The translations under genes were made by a program, and so were the position numbers. From Streptomyces sp. H39-S7 (lineage in GTDB: Bacteria; Actinomycetota; Actinomycetes; Streptomycetales; Streptomycetaceae), in the NCBI RefSeq assembly GCF_027158205.1, contig NZ_JAPVLU010000030.1, positions 56,883 to 120,882 of the forward strand: a DNA stretch of 64,000 nt, read 5' to 3'. The notes under the pieces are model-generated. The model saw nothing but the letters and a program-made list of their open reading frames with translations, made no database searches and was not told the DNA's origin. Numbering within the stretch: position 1 is the stretch's first letter; the number at the start of each line of letters is the position of its first letter. Below are positions 42,432 to 49,901 of the stretch, one piece after another.

Positions 42432-43163
42432 CTAGAACGCGACGTTGTAGAGGAGCCCCGCGAGCGCGCCGCCGATCAGCGGACCGGCGACCGGCACCCA
42501 GGCGTAACCCCATTCGGACGTGCCCTTGTTGGGGATGGGCAGTAGTGCGTGGACGATGCGCGGGCCCAGGTCGCGGGCGGGGTTGATGGCGTAGCCGGTG
42601 GGCCCGCCCAGGGACAGGCCGATCCCGACGACCAGCAGGGCGACGAGCAGCGTGGTGGTGCCCGACTCGCCCAGGCCCTGGTTGCCGGGGAAGGCGAGCA
42701 CCGGCAGGACGAGCCCCATGGTGGCGATCGCCTCGGTGACGAGGTTCTGCCAGGGGACGCGGATCTCCGGGACGGTCGAGAAGATCCCGAGGGTGCCCAG
42801 CGGCTCCTCGTCCCGGCCGTCGTTGGCGGCGAACTGGCCGTAGTAGACCAGCCAGGCCAGGGTCGCGCCGATGACCGCGCCGATCAGCTGTCCGCCGATG
42901 TAGTACGGCGTCTGGTCCCAGTCGCCGGTGTCGATGGCGATGCCGAGGGTGACGGCCGGGTTGAGGTGGCCGCCGGAGAGCGGTCCGGCGGTGTAGGCCC
43001 CGGCGAGGACCCCGAAGCCCCAGCCGAAGGCGATGACGATCCACCCCGACGCCCTTGCTTTGGAGTGCTTGAGGGTGACGGCGGCGCAGACTCCCGCGCC
43101 GAACAGGATCAGTATCGCGGTTCCGATGATCTCGCCGATGAAGACGTCCCCGTTGGAATGCAT
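42432..43163 (-). CDS. glpF: Glycerol uptake facilitator
   Basis: A 243-residue MIP-family channel with six hydrophobic segments and the two half-helix NPA loops: GGHLNPAVT in the first half and GYAINPARDLGPR in the second. The Asp after the second NPA-R is the mark of glycerol-conducting aquaglyceroporins rather than water channels. ATG 43163 follows AGGGAGA. It is first gene of the glpFK operon; its promoter should lie in 43164-43313. Confidence 0.95.
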   Translation of the reverse strand: MHSNGDVFIGEIIGTAILILFGAGVCAAVTLKHSKARASGWIVIAFGWGFGVLAGAYTAGPLSGGHLNPAVTLGIAIDTGDWDQTPYYIGGQLIGAVIGATLAWLVYYGQFAANDGRDEEPLGTLGIFSTVPEIRVPWQNLVTEAIATMGLVLPVLAFPGNQGLGESGTTTLLVALLVVGIGLSLGGPTGYAINPARDLGPRIVHALLPIPNKGTSEWGYAWVPVAGPLIGGALAGLLYNVAF

Positions 43164-43313
43164 GGCGGTCTCCCTCGCGCAGGCTGCACTGACCGGGCTG
43201 GTGCCATCGATGAGGCGCACGACATCGCCTGCGGTGGAAAGCGCCTCCCGTGGGCCTTGCGCACCACCGGCAGTGTTCTCCTGGCGTGATGGACCGTCAA
43301 GGCCGCGAACGGC

Positions 43314-44501
43314 TCACCGCACGGCCACCACCGAGGAACCGTGGCCGAACAGCCCCTGGTTCGCGGTGATCCCGACCCGGGCGCCCGGCACCTGCCGCTC
43401 GCCGGACCGGCCCCGCAACTGCCAGGTCAGCTCGCAGACCTGCGCGATGGCCTGTGCCGGTACCGCCTCGCCGAACGAGGCCAGCCCCCCGCTGGTGTTC
43501 ACCGGGATCCGGCCGCCGAGCGCGGTCGCGCCGTCCCGCAGCAGCTTGGCGCCCTCGCCCGGCGCGCACAGCGCCAGGTCCTCGTACCACTGCAGCTCCA
43601 GGGCGGTGGACAGGTCGTAGACCTCGGCCAGGTCCAGGTCGGCCGGCCCGATCCCCGCCTCCTCGTACGCGGCCGCCGCGATGGACGCGCGCAGTCCCAG
43701 GGCGGGCGGCTCCACCGCGGCCGCCGAGTCGGTGGCGAAGTCCGGCAGGTCCAGGACGGTCTTGGGGTAGGACGGGGTGACGGTGGAGACCGCCCGGATC
43801 CGCACCGGGTCCGTGGTGTGCCGGCGGGCGAACTCCATGCTGGAGAGCACGACCGCGGCGGCGCCGTCGGAGGTGGCGCAGATGTCGAGCAGCCGCAGCG
43901 GGTCCGCGACGACCGCGGAGGCGGCGACCTCGCGGGCCGAGACGGCCTTGCGGTAGCGGGCGTTGGGGTTGGCGGCGCCGGCCGCCGAGTTCTTCACCTT
44001 GACCTGGGCGAAGTCCTCCAGGGTGTCGCCGTGCAGGGCCATCCGGCGGCGGGCGTAGAGGCCGAAGTACGTGGGGTTGGTGGCGCCCAGCACCCGGAAG
44101 CGCAGCCAGTCGGGGTCGTCGGGGCGGTTGCCGCCGGCGGGGGCGAAGAAGCCCTTGGGCGCGGCGTCCGCGCCGATCACCAGGGCGACGTCCGCCATCC
44201 CGGCCAGGATCTGGGCCCGTGCGGCGTTGACGGCCTGCGCGCCCGACGCGCAGGCGGCGTAGACGCTGGTGACCCTGGCTCCCTGCCAGCCCAGCGCCTG
44301 GGCGAAGGTCGCTCCGGCGACGTAGCCGGGGTAGCCGCCGCGCACGGTGTCCGCGCCCACCACGAGCTGGATGTCGGTCCAGGCCAGCCCGGCGTCGGCG
44401 AGGGCCGCGCGGGCGGCGGCCACGCCGTACTCGGTGAAGGACCGGCCCCACTTGCCCCACGGGTGCATGCCCGCGCCCAGTACTGCCACGTCGCGCGTCA
44501 T
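43314..44501 (-). CDS. SCP-x-type thiolase / acetyl-CoA acetyltransferase family
   Basis: A 395-residue thiolase-fold protein, second acyl-CoA module of the window. VYAACASGAQAVNAA (about 79-93) contains the nucleophile Cys loop, so this copy looks catalytically competent. Later motifs are AEVYDLSTALELQWYEDL, the VNTSGGLASFGEAVPA loop and ITANQGLFGHGSS with the C-terminal glycine-rich turn. ATG 44501 has GGGAGG upstream and overlaps the upstream OB-fold gene (ATGA). Probably removes acetyl or propionyl units from a lipid-derived CoA thioester together with that partner. Confidence 0.86.
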   Translation of the reverse strand: MTRDVAVLGAGMHPWGKWGRSFTEYGVAAARAALADAGLAWTDIQLVVGADTVRGGYPGYVAGATFAQALGWQGARVTSVYAACASGAQAVNAARAQILAGMADVALVIGADAAPKGFFAPAGGNRPDDPDWLRFRVLGATNPTYFGLYARRRMALHGDTLEDFAQVKVKNSAAGAANPNARYRKAVSAREVAASAVVADPLRLLDICATSDGAAAVVLSSMEFARRHTTDPVRIRAVSTVTPSYPKTVLDLPDFATDSAAAVEPPALGLRASIAAAAYEEAGIGPADLDLAEVYDLSTALELQWYEDLALCAPGEGAKLLRDGATALGGRIPVNTSGGLASFGEAVPAQAIAQVCELTWQLRGRSGERQVPGARVGITANQGLFGHGSSVVAVR

Positions 44502-44983
44502 CGGCCGCCTCCCAGGGGCTTCCAGTGCCAGGTGGTCCAGATGGTCTCGTCGTCCTCGTTGAGCACGCCGGGGACGAGTTCGACCTCCATGCCGACGGCG
44601 AGGTCCGCCAGGGCGGTGCCAGGGGCGGCCTGGCCGAGCACCACCATGCGCTCCGCCGCGAGTTCGACGGCGACCAGGACGTACGGCTCCCACTCCCGGC
44701 CGGCGTCGGAGACGTAGGGCGCGGGTGGGCGGTAGCGCCCGTCGGTGTACGACCAGACACGGCCGCGCCGGGACAGCCGCGTCTCCTCCAGCGTGGTGCC
44801 GGAGCAGGCCGGGTTGCGGCAGAAGGTGTCCTCCCGGGGGAAGAACACCGATCCGCACTCCTGGCAGCGGGTGCCGATCAGCCGGAAGTCCTCGTCGGTG
44901 CCCTCGGCGGCCGGTCCGGCGGCCGGGTTGGGGCCGGGTTCGGTGAACCAGCCGGCCACCACAGGTCTGCGCGCTCGTGCCAC
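44498..44983 (-). CDS. OB-fold (DUF35) zinc-ribbon partner protein
   Basis: A 161-residue DUF35 protein: a zinc ribbon with CQECG near residue 40 and a second half CRNPAC near 55, then an OB-fold with RGRVWSYTDGRYRPP and VLVAVELAAERMVVLGQ. It is coupled to the downstream thiolase by a four-base overlap, as in the larger module at the left end of the window. GTG 44983 follows AAGGGGAGG. It likely presents acyl-CoA to the thiolase. Confidence 0.85.
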   Translation of the reverse strand: MARARRPVVAGWFTEPGPNPAAGPAAEGTDEDFRLIGTRCQECGSVFFPREDTFCRNPACSGTTLEETRLSRRGRVWSYTDGRYRPPAPYVSDAGREWEPYVLVAVELAAERMVVLGQAAPGTALADLAVGMEVELVPGVLNEDDETIWTTWHWKPLGGGR

Positions 44984-45003
44984 GTGCCGCCTCCCCTTTG
45001 AAT

Positions 45004-45018
45004 CTGACGGTTCGTCAG
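45004..45018. promoter_or_regulatory. Candidate TetR-type operator before OB-fold/thiolase pair
   Basis: CTGACGGTTCGTCAG is an inverted repeat with six-base arms and a three-base spacer, 20 bases upstream of GTG 44983. Short palindromes of this form are typical sites for TetR-family repressors of acyl-CoA and steroid catabolism in actinobacteria. No TetR gene is in the window. Confidence 0.5.
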
Positions 45019-45098
45019 GAGTCTGCCACGGCGGGGCGGGGGAGGGAATGGCGGGGCCGGGCTCGGGCCCCGCCCCGGGAACCGCGTCGGCGGCCGGG

Positions 45099-45452
45099 TC
45101 AGTCCCGCGGCTGCTCCGCGAGCCACTTGGCCGCGAGGTCGGCCAGCTCCGCGTCCCGGCCGGCCAGCATCGTCGCGATCATCTTCGCGTCGCCGCGCAG
45201 CGACCAGCCGGGGTGCCCGAACGAGGCCGGGTTGTTCTTCTCGATCAGGAAGTGCGCCGGCCAGGCCGTCCCGTAGCCGATCAGCGGCAGTGCCGCCAGA
45301 TACCGCTTGCGCCCCAGGGCCAGCCCGTACGCGGTGACCGCGAGGCCGGTCAGCGTTCCGGTCAGGTGCACCCAGCGCGTGGCGGCCCGGGAGTGCATCG
45401 CCACGTAGTAGGGCCAGAAATCCTCGAACGAGTCGAATGTCCGCTGCGTCAT
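45099..45452 (-). CDS. DUF962 / Mpo1-like membrane protein
   Basis: A 117-residue DUF962 protein. It has the family's N-terminal FEDFWPYYVAMHSRAATRWVHLTGT, hydrophobic helices around 28-62, and the WPAHFLIEKNNPASFGHP motif with conserved His, Glu and Pro. The fungal relative Mpo1 is a dioxygenase in alpha-oxidation of 2-hydroxy fatty acids, and the His residues here could serve the same role. Its position beside a thiolase/OB-fold pair would fit lipid metabolism, but that is inference. Confidence 0.82.
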   Translation of the reverse strand: MTQRTFDSFEDFWPYYVAMHSRAATRWVHLTGTLTGLAVTAYGLALGRKRYLAALPLIGYGTAWPAHFLIEKNNPASFGHPGWSLRGDAKMIATMLAGRDAELADLAAKWLAEQPRD

Positions 45453-45500
45453 GTCCGCACGCTAGCCCTCATCCCTGGACTCCGTCAGGGGACGGTGCTA

Positions 45501-45541
45501 AGTTCTTCTCGAACAGAGAATTACTCAATGTGAGAAGAACT
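45501..45541 (+). promoter_or_regulatory. Nested palindromic operator before the NrtR-like operon
   Basis: A perfect inverted repeat, AGTTCTTCTC (45501-45510) with GAGAAGAACT (45532-45541), encloses two smaller ones: TTCTC-N5-GAGAA (45506-45520) and CTCA-N3-TGAG (45524-45534). It ends 15 bases before ATG 45557 of a Nudix/winged-helix regulator. NrtR proteins bind palindromes of about 20 bp, so autoregulation through two adjacent sites is likely. Confidence 0.6.
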
Positions 45542-45556
45542 CGACGAGAGGCAGTC

Positions 45557-46420
45557 ATGGCACCGCAGCAGGAGGAGGACCGCTTCCTCGCCGCCTACGA
45601 CCCGCGCGCCTTCGACCCGATCGCCGTGACCGTCGACGTGGTCGCCCTGACGCTGCGCGAAGGCGCCCTCCATGTGCTGCTGGTCCGCCGGGGCGCGCCG
45701 CCGTTCGAGGGCGCCTGGGCGCTGCCCGGCGGTTTCGTCCGGGCCGGCCGGGAATCGCTCGACCAGGCCGCGGCCAGGGAACTCGCCGAGGAGACCGGTC
45801 TGGACGCCGCCGACGGGCTCGGCCGGGTACACCTCGAACAGCTCGGTTCGTACGGCCGCCCGGAGCGCGATCCGCGGATGCACGTGGTCTCCGTCGCCCA
45901 CCTCGCCTTCGCTCCCGACCTCCCGGACGCACGGGCCGGCAGCGACGCCGCGGCCGCCGCATGGATCTCCGTCGCAGAAGTTGAACCCGGTTGGCAACCG
46001 GACGCGCCGGACCGGCGTCCCAACGAACAGGGCCGGCGGCCCGGGGCCCACGGGGGTGGTCCCGGCCGCCGGCCCCCAGGCCCCGAGCTGGCCTTCGACC
46101 ACGCAGGGATCCTCGCCGACGGCCTGGACCGCGCCCGCTCGAAGATCGAGTACACGCCGCTGGCCACCGCCTTCCTCGGCGAGCAGTTCACCATCTCCGA
46201 ACTGCGCGCCGTGTACGAAGCCGTCTGGGGCGCGACCCTGCACGCGGGCAACTTCCACCGCAAGGTCCTCTCGGTCCCCGGCTTCGTCGAGTCCACCGGC
46301 GGCACCGCCACCCACGGCAGCGCCCGCGGCGGCCCGCGCGCCCGGCTCTACCGTGCGGGCGACGCCCGCCTCCTGCACCCCGCCCTGCTGCGCCCGGACC
46401 GCGAGGAGACCGTGCGATGA
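45557..46420 (+). CDS. NrtR-like Nudix-domain transcriptional regulator
   Basis: A 287-residue protein with an N-terminal Nudix domain (about 20-135) and a C-terminal winged helix (about 195-285). The Nudix box reads GGFVRAGRESLDQAAARELAEETGL: the REUXEEXGU half is intact, but the first glycine spacing is shifted by one residue, so catalysis may be lost as in many NrtR sensors. The HTH part contains FLGEQFTISELRAVYEAVWG and NFHRKVLSV. A Gly/Pro/Arg-rich insert (about 150-180) separates the domains. NrtR family members sense ADP-ribose or related nucleotides. It is first gene of a four-gene operon, with ATGA overlap into the next gene. Confidence 0.85.
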   Translation: MAPQQEEDRFLAAYDPRAFDPIAVTVDVVALTLREGALHVLLVRRGAPPFEGAWALPGGFVRAGRESLDQAAARELAEETGLDAADGLGRVHLEQLGSYGRPERDPRMHVVSVAHLAFAPDLPDARAGSDAAAAAWISVAEVEPGWQPDAPDRRPNEQGRRPGAHGGGPGRRPPGPELAFDHAGILADGLDRARSKIEYTPLATAFLGEQFTISELRAVYEAVWGATLHAGNFHRKVLSVPGFVESTGGTATHGSARGGPRARLYRAGDARLLHPALLRPDREETVR

Positions 46421-47439
46421 CCCTCACCAGCGGCGGCTGCCACACCTTCGACCAGGCCCTGGACGCGCTGCGCCACGGCTTCCCCGAGGACCGGTCCGCC
46501 GCCACCCGACTGCACCGCCGGCTCGCCCGCCTCCTGCACCCCGACACCGCGCCGTCCGGCCGCCGGGCGGAGGCCTCGGCCGCCTTCCAGGACCTGACCG
46601 CGCGCTGGCAGGAGTACCTGGAGCCCGTCACCGTGACCACCCGCCGCCACACATACCTGCTCGGCGACGGCGACGCGCAGGCCACCGGCGACCTCGCCGT
46701 CCTGCGCCGCGCCTCGTACCGGAGCGCCGACGGGACGCGGCACGACGCGCTGCTGAAGATCCCGCTGCGGCCGTACGACAACGACCTGATCGAGCACGAG
46801 GCCGACGTGCTGACCCGGCTCGACACCCGAGGGGAACCGCGCCACCGCGCCTACGCCCCCCGGCTGATCGAGACGTTCCGGCACCGCGACACCGGCGGCA
46901 CCGAACGCCGGGTCAACGCCCTCGAACCGCTCGACGGCTTCCACAGCCTCGCCGAGGTCGCCACCGCGCACCCCGGGGGCCTGGACCCGCTGGACGCCGT
47001 CTGGATGTGGCGCCGGCTGCTGGTCGCCCTCGGCTGGGCACACCGGGCCCAACTCGTGCACTGCGCGGTCTTCCCCGAGCACGTCCTCATCCACCCCGCC
47101 CTGCACGGGCTGGTGCTCGTCGACTGGTGCTACGCCACCGCGACCGGCACCACGGCGCCGGTCCTCATCGAGCGGCACCGCGAGCGGTACCCGCCCGAGA
47201 TCCCCGACCGGCGGCCCGTCACCGAAGCCACCGACCTCCACCTCGCGGCGCGCTGCATGGAGCAGCTGATGGGGGAGCGCATCCCCAAGCCGCTCGCCGC
47301 CTTCGTCCGGGGCTGCACGCTCCCCGGCGAGGCGGGCCGGCCGCACGACGCGTGGCGGCTGCTTGCCGAACTGGACGAGCTCCTGGACCGGCTCTACGGC
47401 CCGCGCACGTTCCGCCCGTTCGCCATGCCGGCCAACTGA
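46417..47439 (+). CDS. J-domain-like / pseudokinase fusion protein
   Basis: A 340-residue protein. Residues 10-68 look like a J-domain with HPD at 41-43 (RRLARLLHPDTAPSG), the tripeptide that stimulates Hsp70 ATPase. From about 75 onward is a protein-kinase-like fold: ALLKIPL carries the ATP-binding Lys114, EHEADVL the alpha-C Glu128. The catalytic loop is HCAVFPEHVL (215-224), with Ala217 where kinases have the HRD aspartate; VDWCYA supplies the metal Asp236. The missing base suggests a nucleotide-binding pseudokinase. It is coupled to the NrtR-like gene (ATGA) and precedes a vWA protein by 50 bases. It may be a scaffold or client-delivery factor in a nucleotide-linked response. Confidence 0.72.
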   Translation: MTLTSGGCHTFDQALDALRHGFPEDRSAATRLHRRLARLLHPDTAPSGRRAEASAAFQDLTARWQEYLEPVTVTTRRHTYLLGDGDAQATGDLAVLRRASYRSADGTRHDALLKIPLRPYDNDLIEHEADVLTRLDTRGEPRHRAYAPRLIETFRHRDTGGTERRVNALEPLDGFHSLAEVATAHPGGLDPLDAVWMWRRLLVALGWAHRAQLVHCAVFPEHVLIHPALHGLVLVDWCYATATGTTAPVLIERHRERYPPEIPDRRPVTEATDLHLAARCMEQLMGERIPKPLAAFVRGCTLPGEAGRPHDAWRLLAELDELLDRLYGPRTFRPFAMPAN

Positions 47440-47489
47440 CCACCCGCACCACCACACCGCACACGAACACATCACCAAGGGGGAACACC

Positions 47490-48488
47490 ATGGGCAGCGG
47501 AAGCTGGTCCACCAATGTCTACGACGCCGCCGCACGCTACCGTGCCGCGTCCGGCGCGGGCGCCTTCGCCTACAGCGACCACGTCACCTCGTCCGCCCCG
47601 CGCGGCTCCTGGACGGCGCACCCGTCCCTGGACCCCAAGGACCTCACCGTCCGCGAGAGCCGTGACTCGGCGGAGCACCCCGCCTCGGTCGCCATCTCGG
47701 TGCTCTTCGACGTGACCGGTTCGATGCGGTCCGTCCCGCAGACGCTGCAGACCAAACTGCCCGAGCTGTTCGGACTGCTGCTCCGCAAGGGCTACGTCGA
47801 GCACCCGCAGATCCTCTTCGGCGCGGTGGGCGACGCCACCTGCGACCGGGTGCCGCTCCAGCTCGGCCAGTTCGAGTCCGACAACCGGATGGACGCCGAC
47901 CTCGGCAACATCCTGCTGGAGGGCGGCGGTGGCGGGCAGATGACCGAGTCGTACGAGCTCGCCATGTACGCGATGGCCCGGCACACCTCCATCGACTGCC
48001 ACGAGAAGCGCGGCCGGCGCGGCTACCTGTTCCTCATCGGCGACGAGATGCCGTACGGCAAGGTCAAGGCCCGCGAGGTGCGCGACGTGATCGGCGACGA
48101 CCTGCGGGAGGACATCCCGATCACCGCGATCATCGCCGAGCTGCGCCGGAAGTTCGACGTGTACTACATCCTGCCGGCCGGGTCCTCGTACGTCGGCAAC
48201 ACCGAGGTCCTCGGCCTGTGGCGCAAGCTGCTGGGCCAGAACGTCATCGAACTCGACGACCTGGACGCGGTCTGCGAGACGATCGCGCTCACCATCGGCC
48301 TCGGCGAGGAGGCCATCGACCTCGCGGAGGGCCTCGCCGACCTCGACGACGTCGGCTCCGACGCGGGCGCCTCGGTCGGCAAGGCCCTGGCCGCGATCGG
48401 CCGAGACCGCGCCGCCGGCCCGGCCGCCGGCGCCCCCCTGATCGACGCCGCGACCACCACCGGAGCCGCAGGCACAACACGTCTGTGA
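47490..48488 (+). CDS. von Willebrand factor A-domain protein
   Basis: A 332-residue vWA protein. The metal-ion-dependent adhesion site begins DVTGS (74-78, DxTxS form) in ISVLFDVTGSMRSV. A later Asp lies in FGAVGDATCD, with a glycine-rich GGGGGQMTESYELAMYAM segment and FLIGDEMPYGK. It has no signal peptide or membrane helix, so it is a cytosolic vWA like those of TerY or MoxR/vWA systems. The C-terminal 70 residues are Ala/Gly-rich. ATG 47490 follows AAGGGGGA. It likely binds a partner through Mg, the neighbouring pseudokinase or PurA-like enzyme being obvious candidates. Confidence 0.83.
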   Translation: MGSGSWSTNVYDAAARYRAASGAGAFAYSDHVTSSAPRGSWTAHPSLDPKDLTVRESRDSAEHPASVAISVLFDVTGSMRSVPQTLQTKLPELFGLLLRKGYVEHPQILFGAVGDATCDRVPLQLGQFESDNRMDADLGNILLEGGGGGQMTESYELAMYAMARHTSIDCHEKRGRRGYLFLIGDEMPYGKVKAREVRDVIGDDLREDIPITAIIAELRRKFDVYYILPAGSSYVGNTEVLGLWRKLLGQNVIELDDLDAVCETIALTIGLGEEAIDLAEGLADLDDVGSDAGASVGKALAAIGRDRAAGPAAGAPLIDAATTTGAAGTTRL

Positions 48489-48593
48489 CGTGAGCCGGGA
48501 CGCGCCCCCGACCCCCGCACCGCACCGCGCCGCACCGCGCGGAAGCGCCCCCGCGGAAGCGGAAGCGACCAACGAACCACCCCGGAGGGGAAA

Positions 48594-49901
48594 ATGCACA
48601 GCATCGTCGTCGACCTCGGCTACGGCGACGCCGGCAAGGGCGCCGTCGTGGACCGGCTCTGCTCGGCGGAGCCGGTCCGGGCGGTGGTCCGCTTCAACGG
48701 CGGCGCCCAGGCCGCGCACAACGTCGTCGCACCCGACGGACGCCACCACACCTTCGCCCAGTTCGGCTCCGGCACGCTGCACGGGACGCCCACGTACCTG
48801 TCCCGCTTCATGCTCGTCGACCCGCTCGCGCTGGCCGCCGAGGCGGACCACCTCACCGCGCTCGGCGTCCGGGAGCCGCTCTCGCTGCTGACCGTCGACC
48901 GGGACGCCGCGCTCACCACCCCGTACCACGCGGCCGCCAACCGGCTGCGCGAACAGGCCCGCGGCGGGGAGCGGCACGGCTCGTGCGGCATGGGCATCGG
49001 CGAGACCGCGGCGTACGCCCTCGCCCACCCCGAGGACGCGCCCCGGGTGGGCGACTGCGTCTCCCGCCCCCGCCTGCTGCGCAAACTCGCCCTGCTGCGC
49101 GACCGGTTGTCCGACGAGCTGGGGCGGCTGCCGGCGCCGCCCGTCGAGCACTGCGCGGACGCGTTCGCGGCCTTCGCCCGGGCCGTGACCCTGGCCGGCG
49201 AGGGGTATCTCGCGCGGCTGCTGGCCGAGGGGCCGGTCGTCTTCGAGGGCGCGCAGGGCGTGCTGCTCGACGAGTGGCACGGCTTCCACCCGTACACGAC
49301 GTGGTCGACGACCACCTTCGCCAACGCCGAGACGCTGCTGGCCGAGGCGGGCGGCGCGGGCACGGCGCTGCGGCTGGGGGTGGTGCGCACCTACACCACC
49401 CGGCACGGGCCCGGCCCGCTCGTCACCGAGGACCCGGAACTGGCGCGCGAGCTGCCGGAACCGCACAACGGACACGGCCACTGGCAGGGAGCCTTCCGTA
49501 CCGGGCACTTCGACGCGGTGGCGCACGCCTACGCCGTCGAGGTCTGCGGGGGAGTGGACGCCCTCGCCGTCACCCACCTCGACGCCCCCGCCCGCTGCCC
49601 GGGACTGCGGATCGCCCGTGCCTACGGCATGGACGGCCGGCTCGTCGAACGCCTCCCGGCCGGCGCCCCCGGCGACCTCGCGAGGCAGGCCGAGCTGACG
49701 GACCGGCTGGCAGGGGCCAGGCCGGCCGTCTGGGAGACCCCCGGCGCCGACCCGGACGCCTGGTCGGCCGCCGTCGGCGAGGCGCTGTCCGCACCCGTCG
49801 CGCTGGAGTCCTACGGGCCGACGTGCGCGGACGTCAGAGACCGCCGGGAGACCGGGAAGTCGAAGTACGTGTCGGGGAAGCGTTCCGGCTTGTACGTGTA
49901 G
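48594..49901 (+). CDS. Divergent adenylosuccinate synthetase-like enzyme
   Basis: A 435-residue PurA-fold protein, but clearly not the housekeeping enzyme. The GTP loop is GYGDAGKGAVVD (Asp12 and Lys15 kept, usual WGDEGKG altered), the catalytic His sits in AQAAHNVV (His42) instead of NAGHTV. FEGAQGVLLDEWHG matches the FEGAQGTLLDIDHG region. The aspartate-binding RRCGWFD loop has become FRTGHFD. The Gly-Met-Gly-Ile-Gly segment replaces RGIGPAY. It would join an amine or aspartate-like donor to a purine nucleotide by phosphorylating the 6-oxygen, but donor and acceptor may differ. ATG 48594 follows GGAGGGG. The 3' end runs 91 bases into the convergent VanX-like gene. Confidence 0.78.
   Translation: MHSIVVDLGYGDAGKGAVVDRLCSAEPVRAVVRFNGGAQAAHNVVAPDGRHHTFAQFGSGTLHGTPTYLSRFMLVDPLALAAEADHLTALGVREPLSLLTVDRDAALTTPYHAAANRLREQARGGERHGSCGMGIGETAAYALAHPEDAPRVGDCVSRPRLLRKLALLRDRLSDELGRLPAPPVEHCADAFAAFARAVTLAGEGYLARLLAEGPVVFEGAQGVLLDEWHGFHPYTTWSTTTFANAETLLAEAGGAGTALRLGVVRTYTTRHGPGPLVTEDPELARELPEPHNGHGHWQGAFRTGHFDAVAHAYAVEVCGGVDALAVTHLDAPARCPGLRIARAYGMDGRLVERLPAGAPGDLARQAELTDRLAGARPAVWETPGADPDAWSAAVGEALSAPVALESYGPTCADVRDRRETGKSKYVSGKRSGLYV

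Noticed and set aside
40882..43163. Complete gyl operon
   Set aside because: Only glpF and glpK are present; no IclR-type gylR or glpD-type dehydrogenase lies beside them.
48594..49901. Housekeeping purA or phage-type PurZ
   Set aside because: Core signatures are changed relative to PurA, and the GTP-loop Asp that PurZ changes (from memory) is kept; neither label fits.
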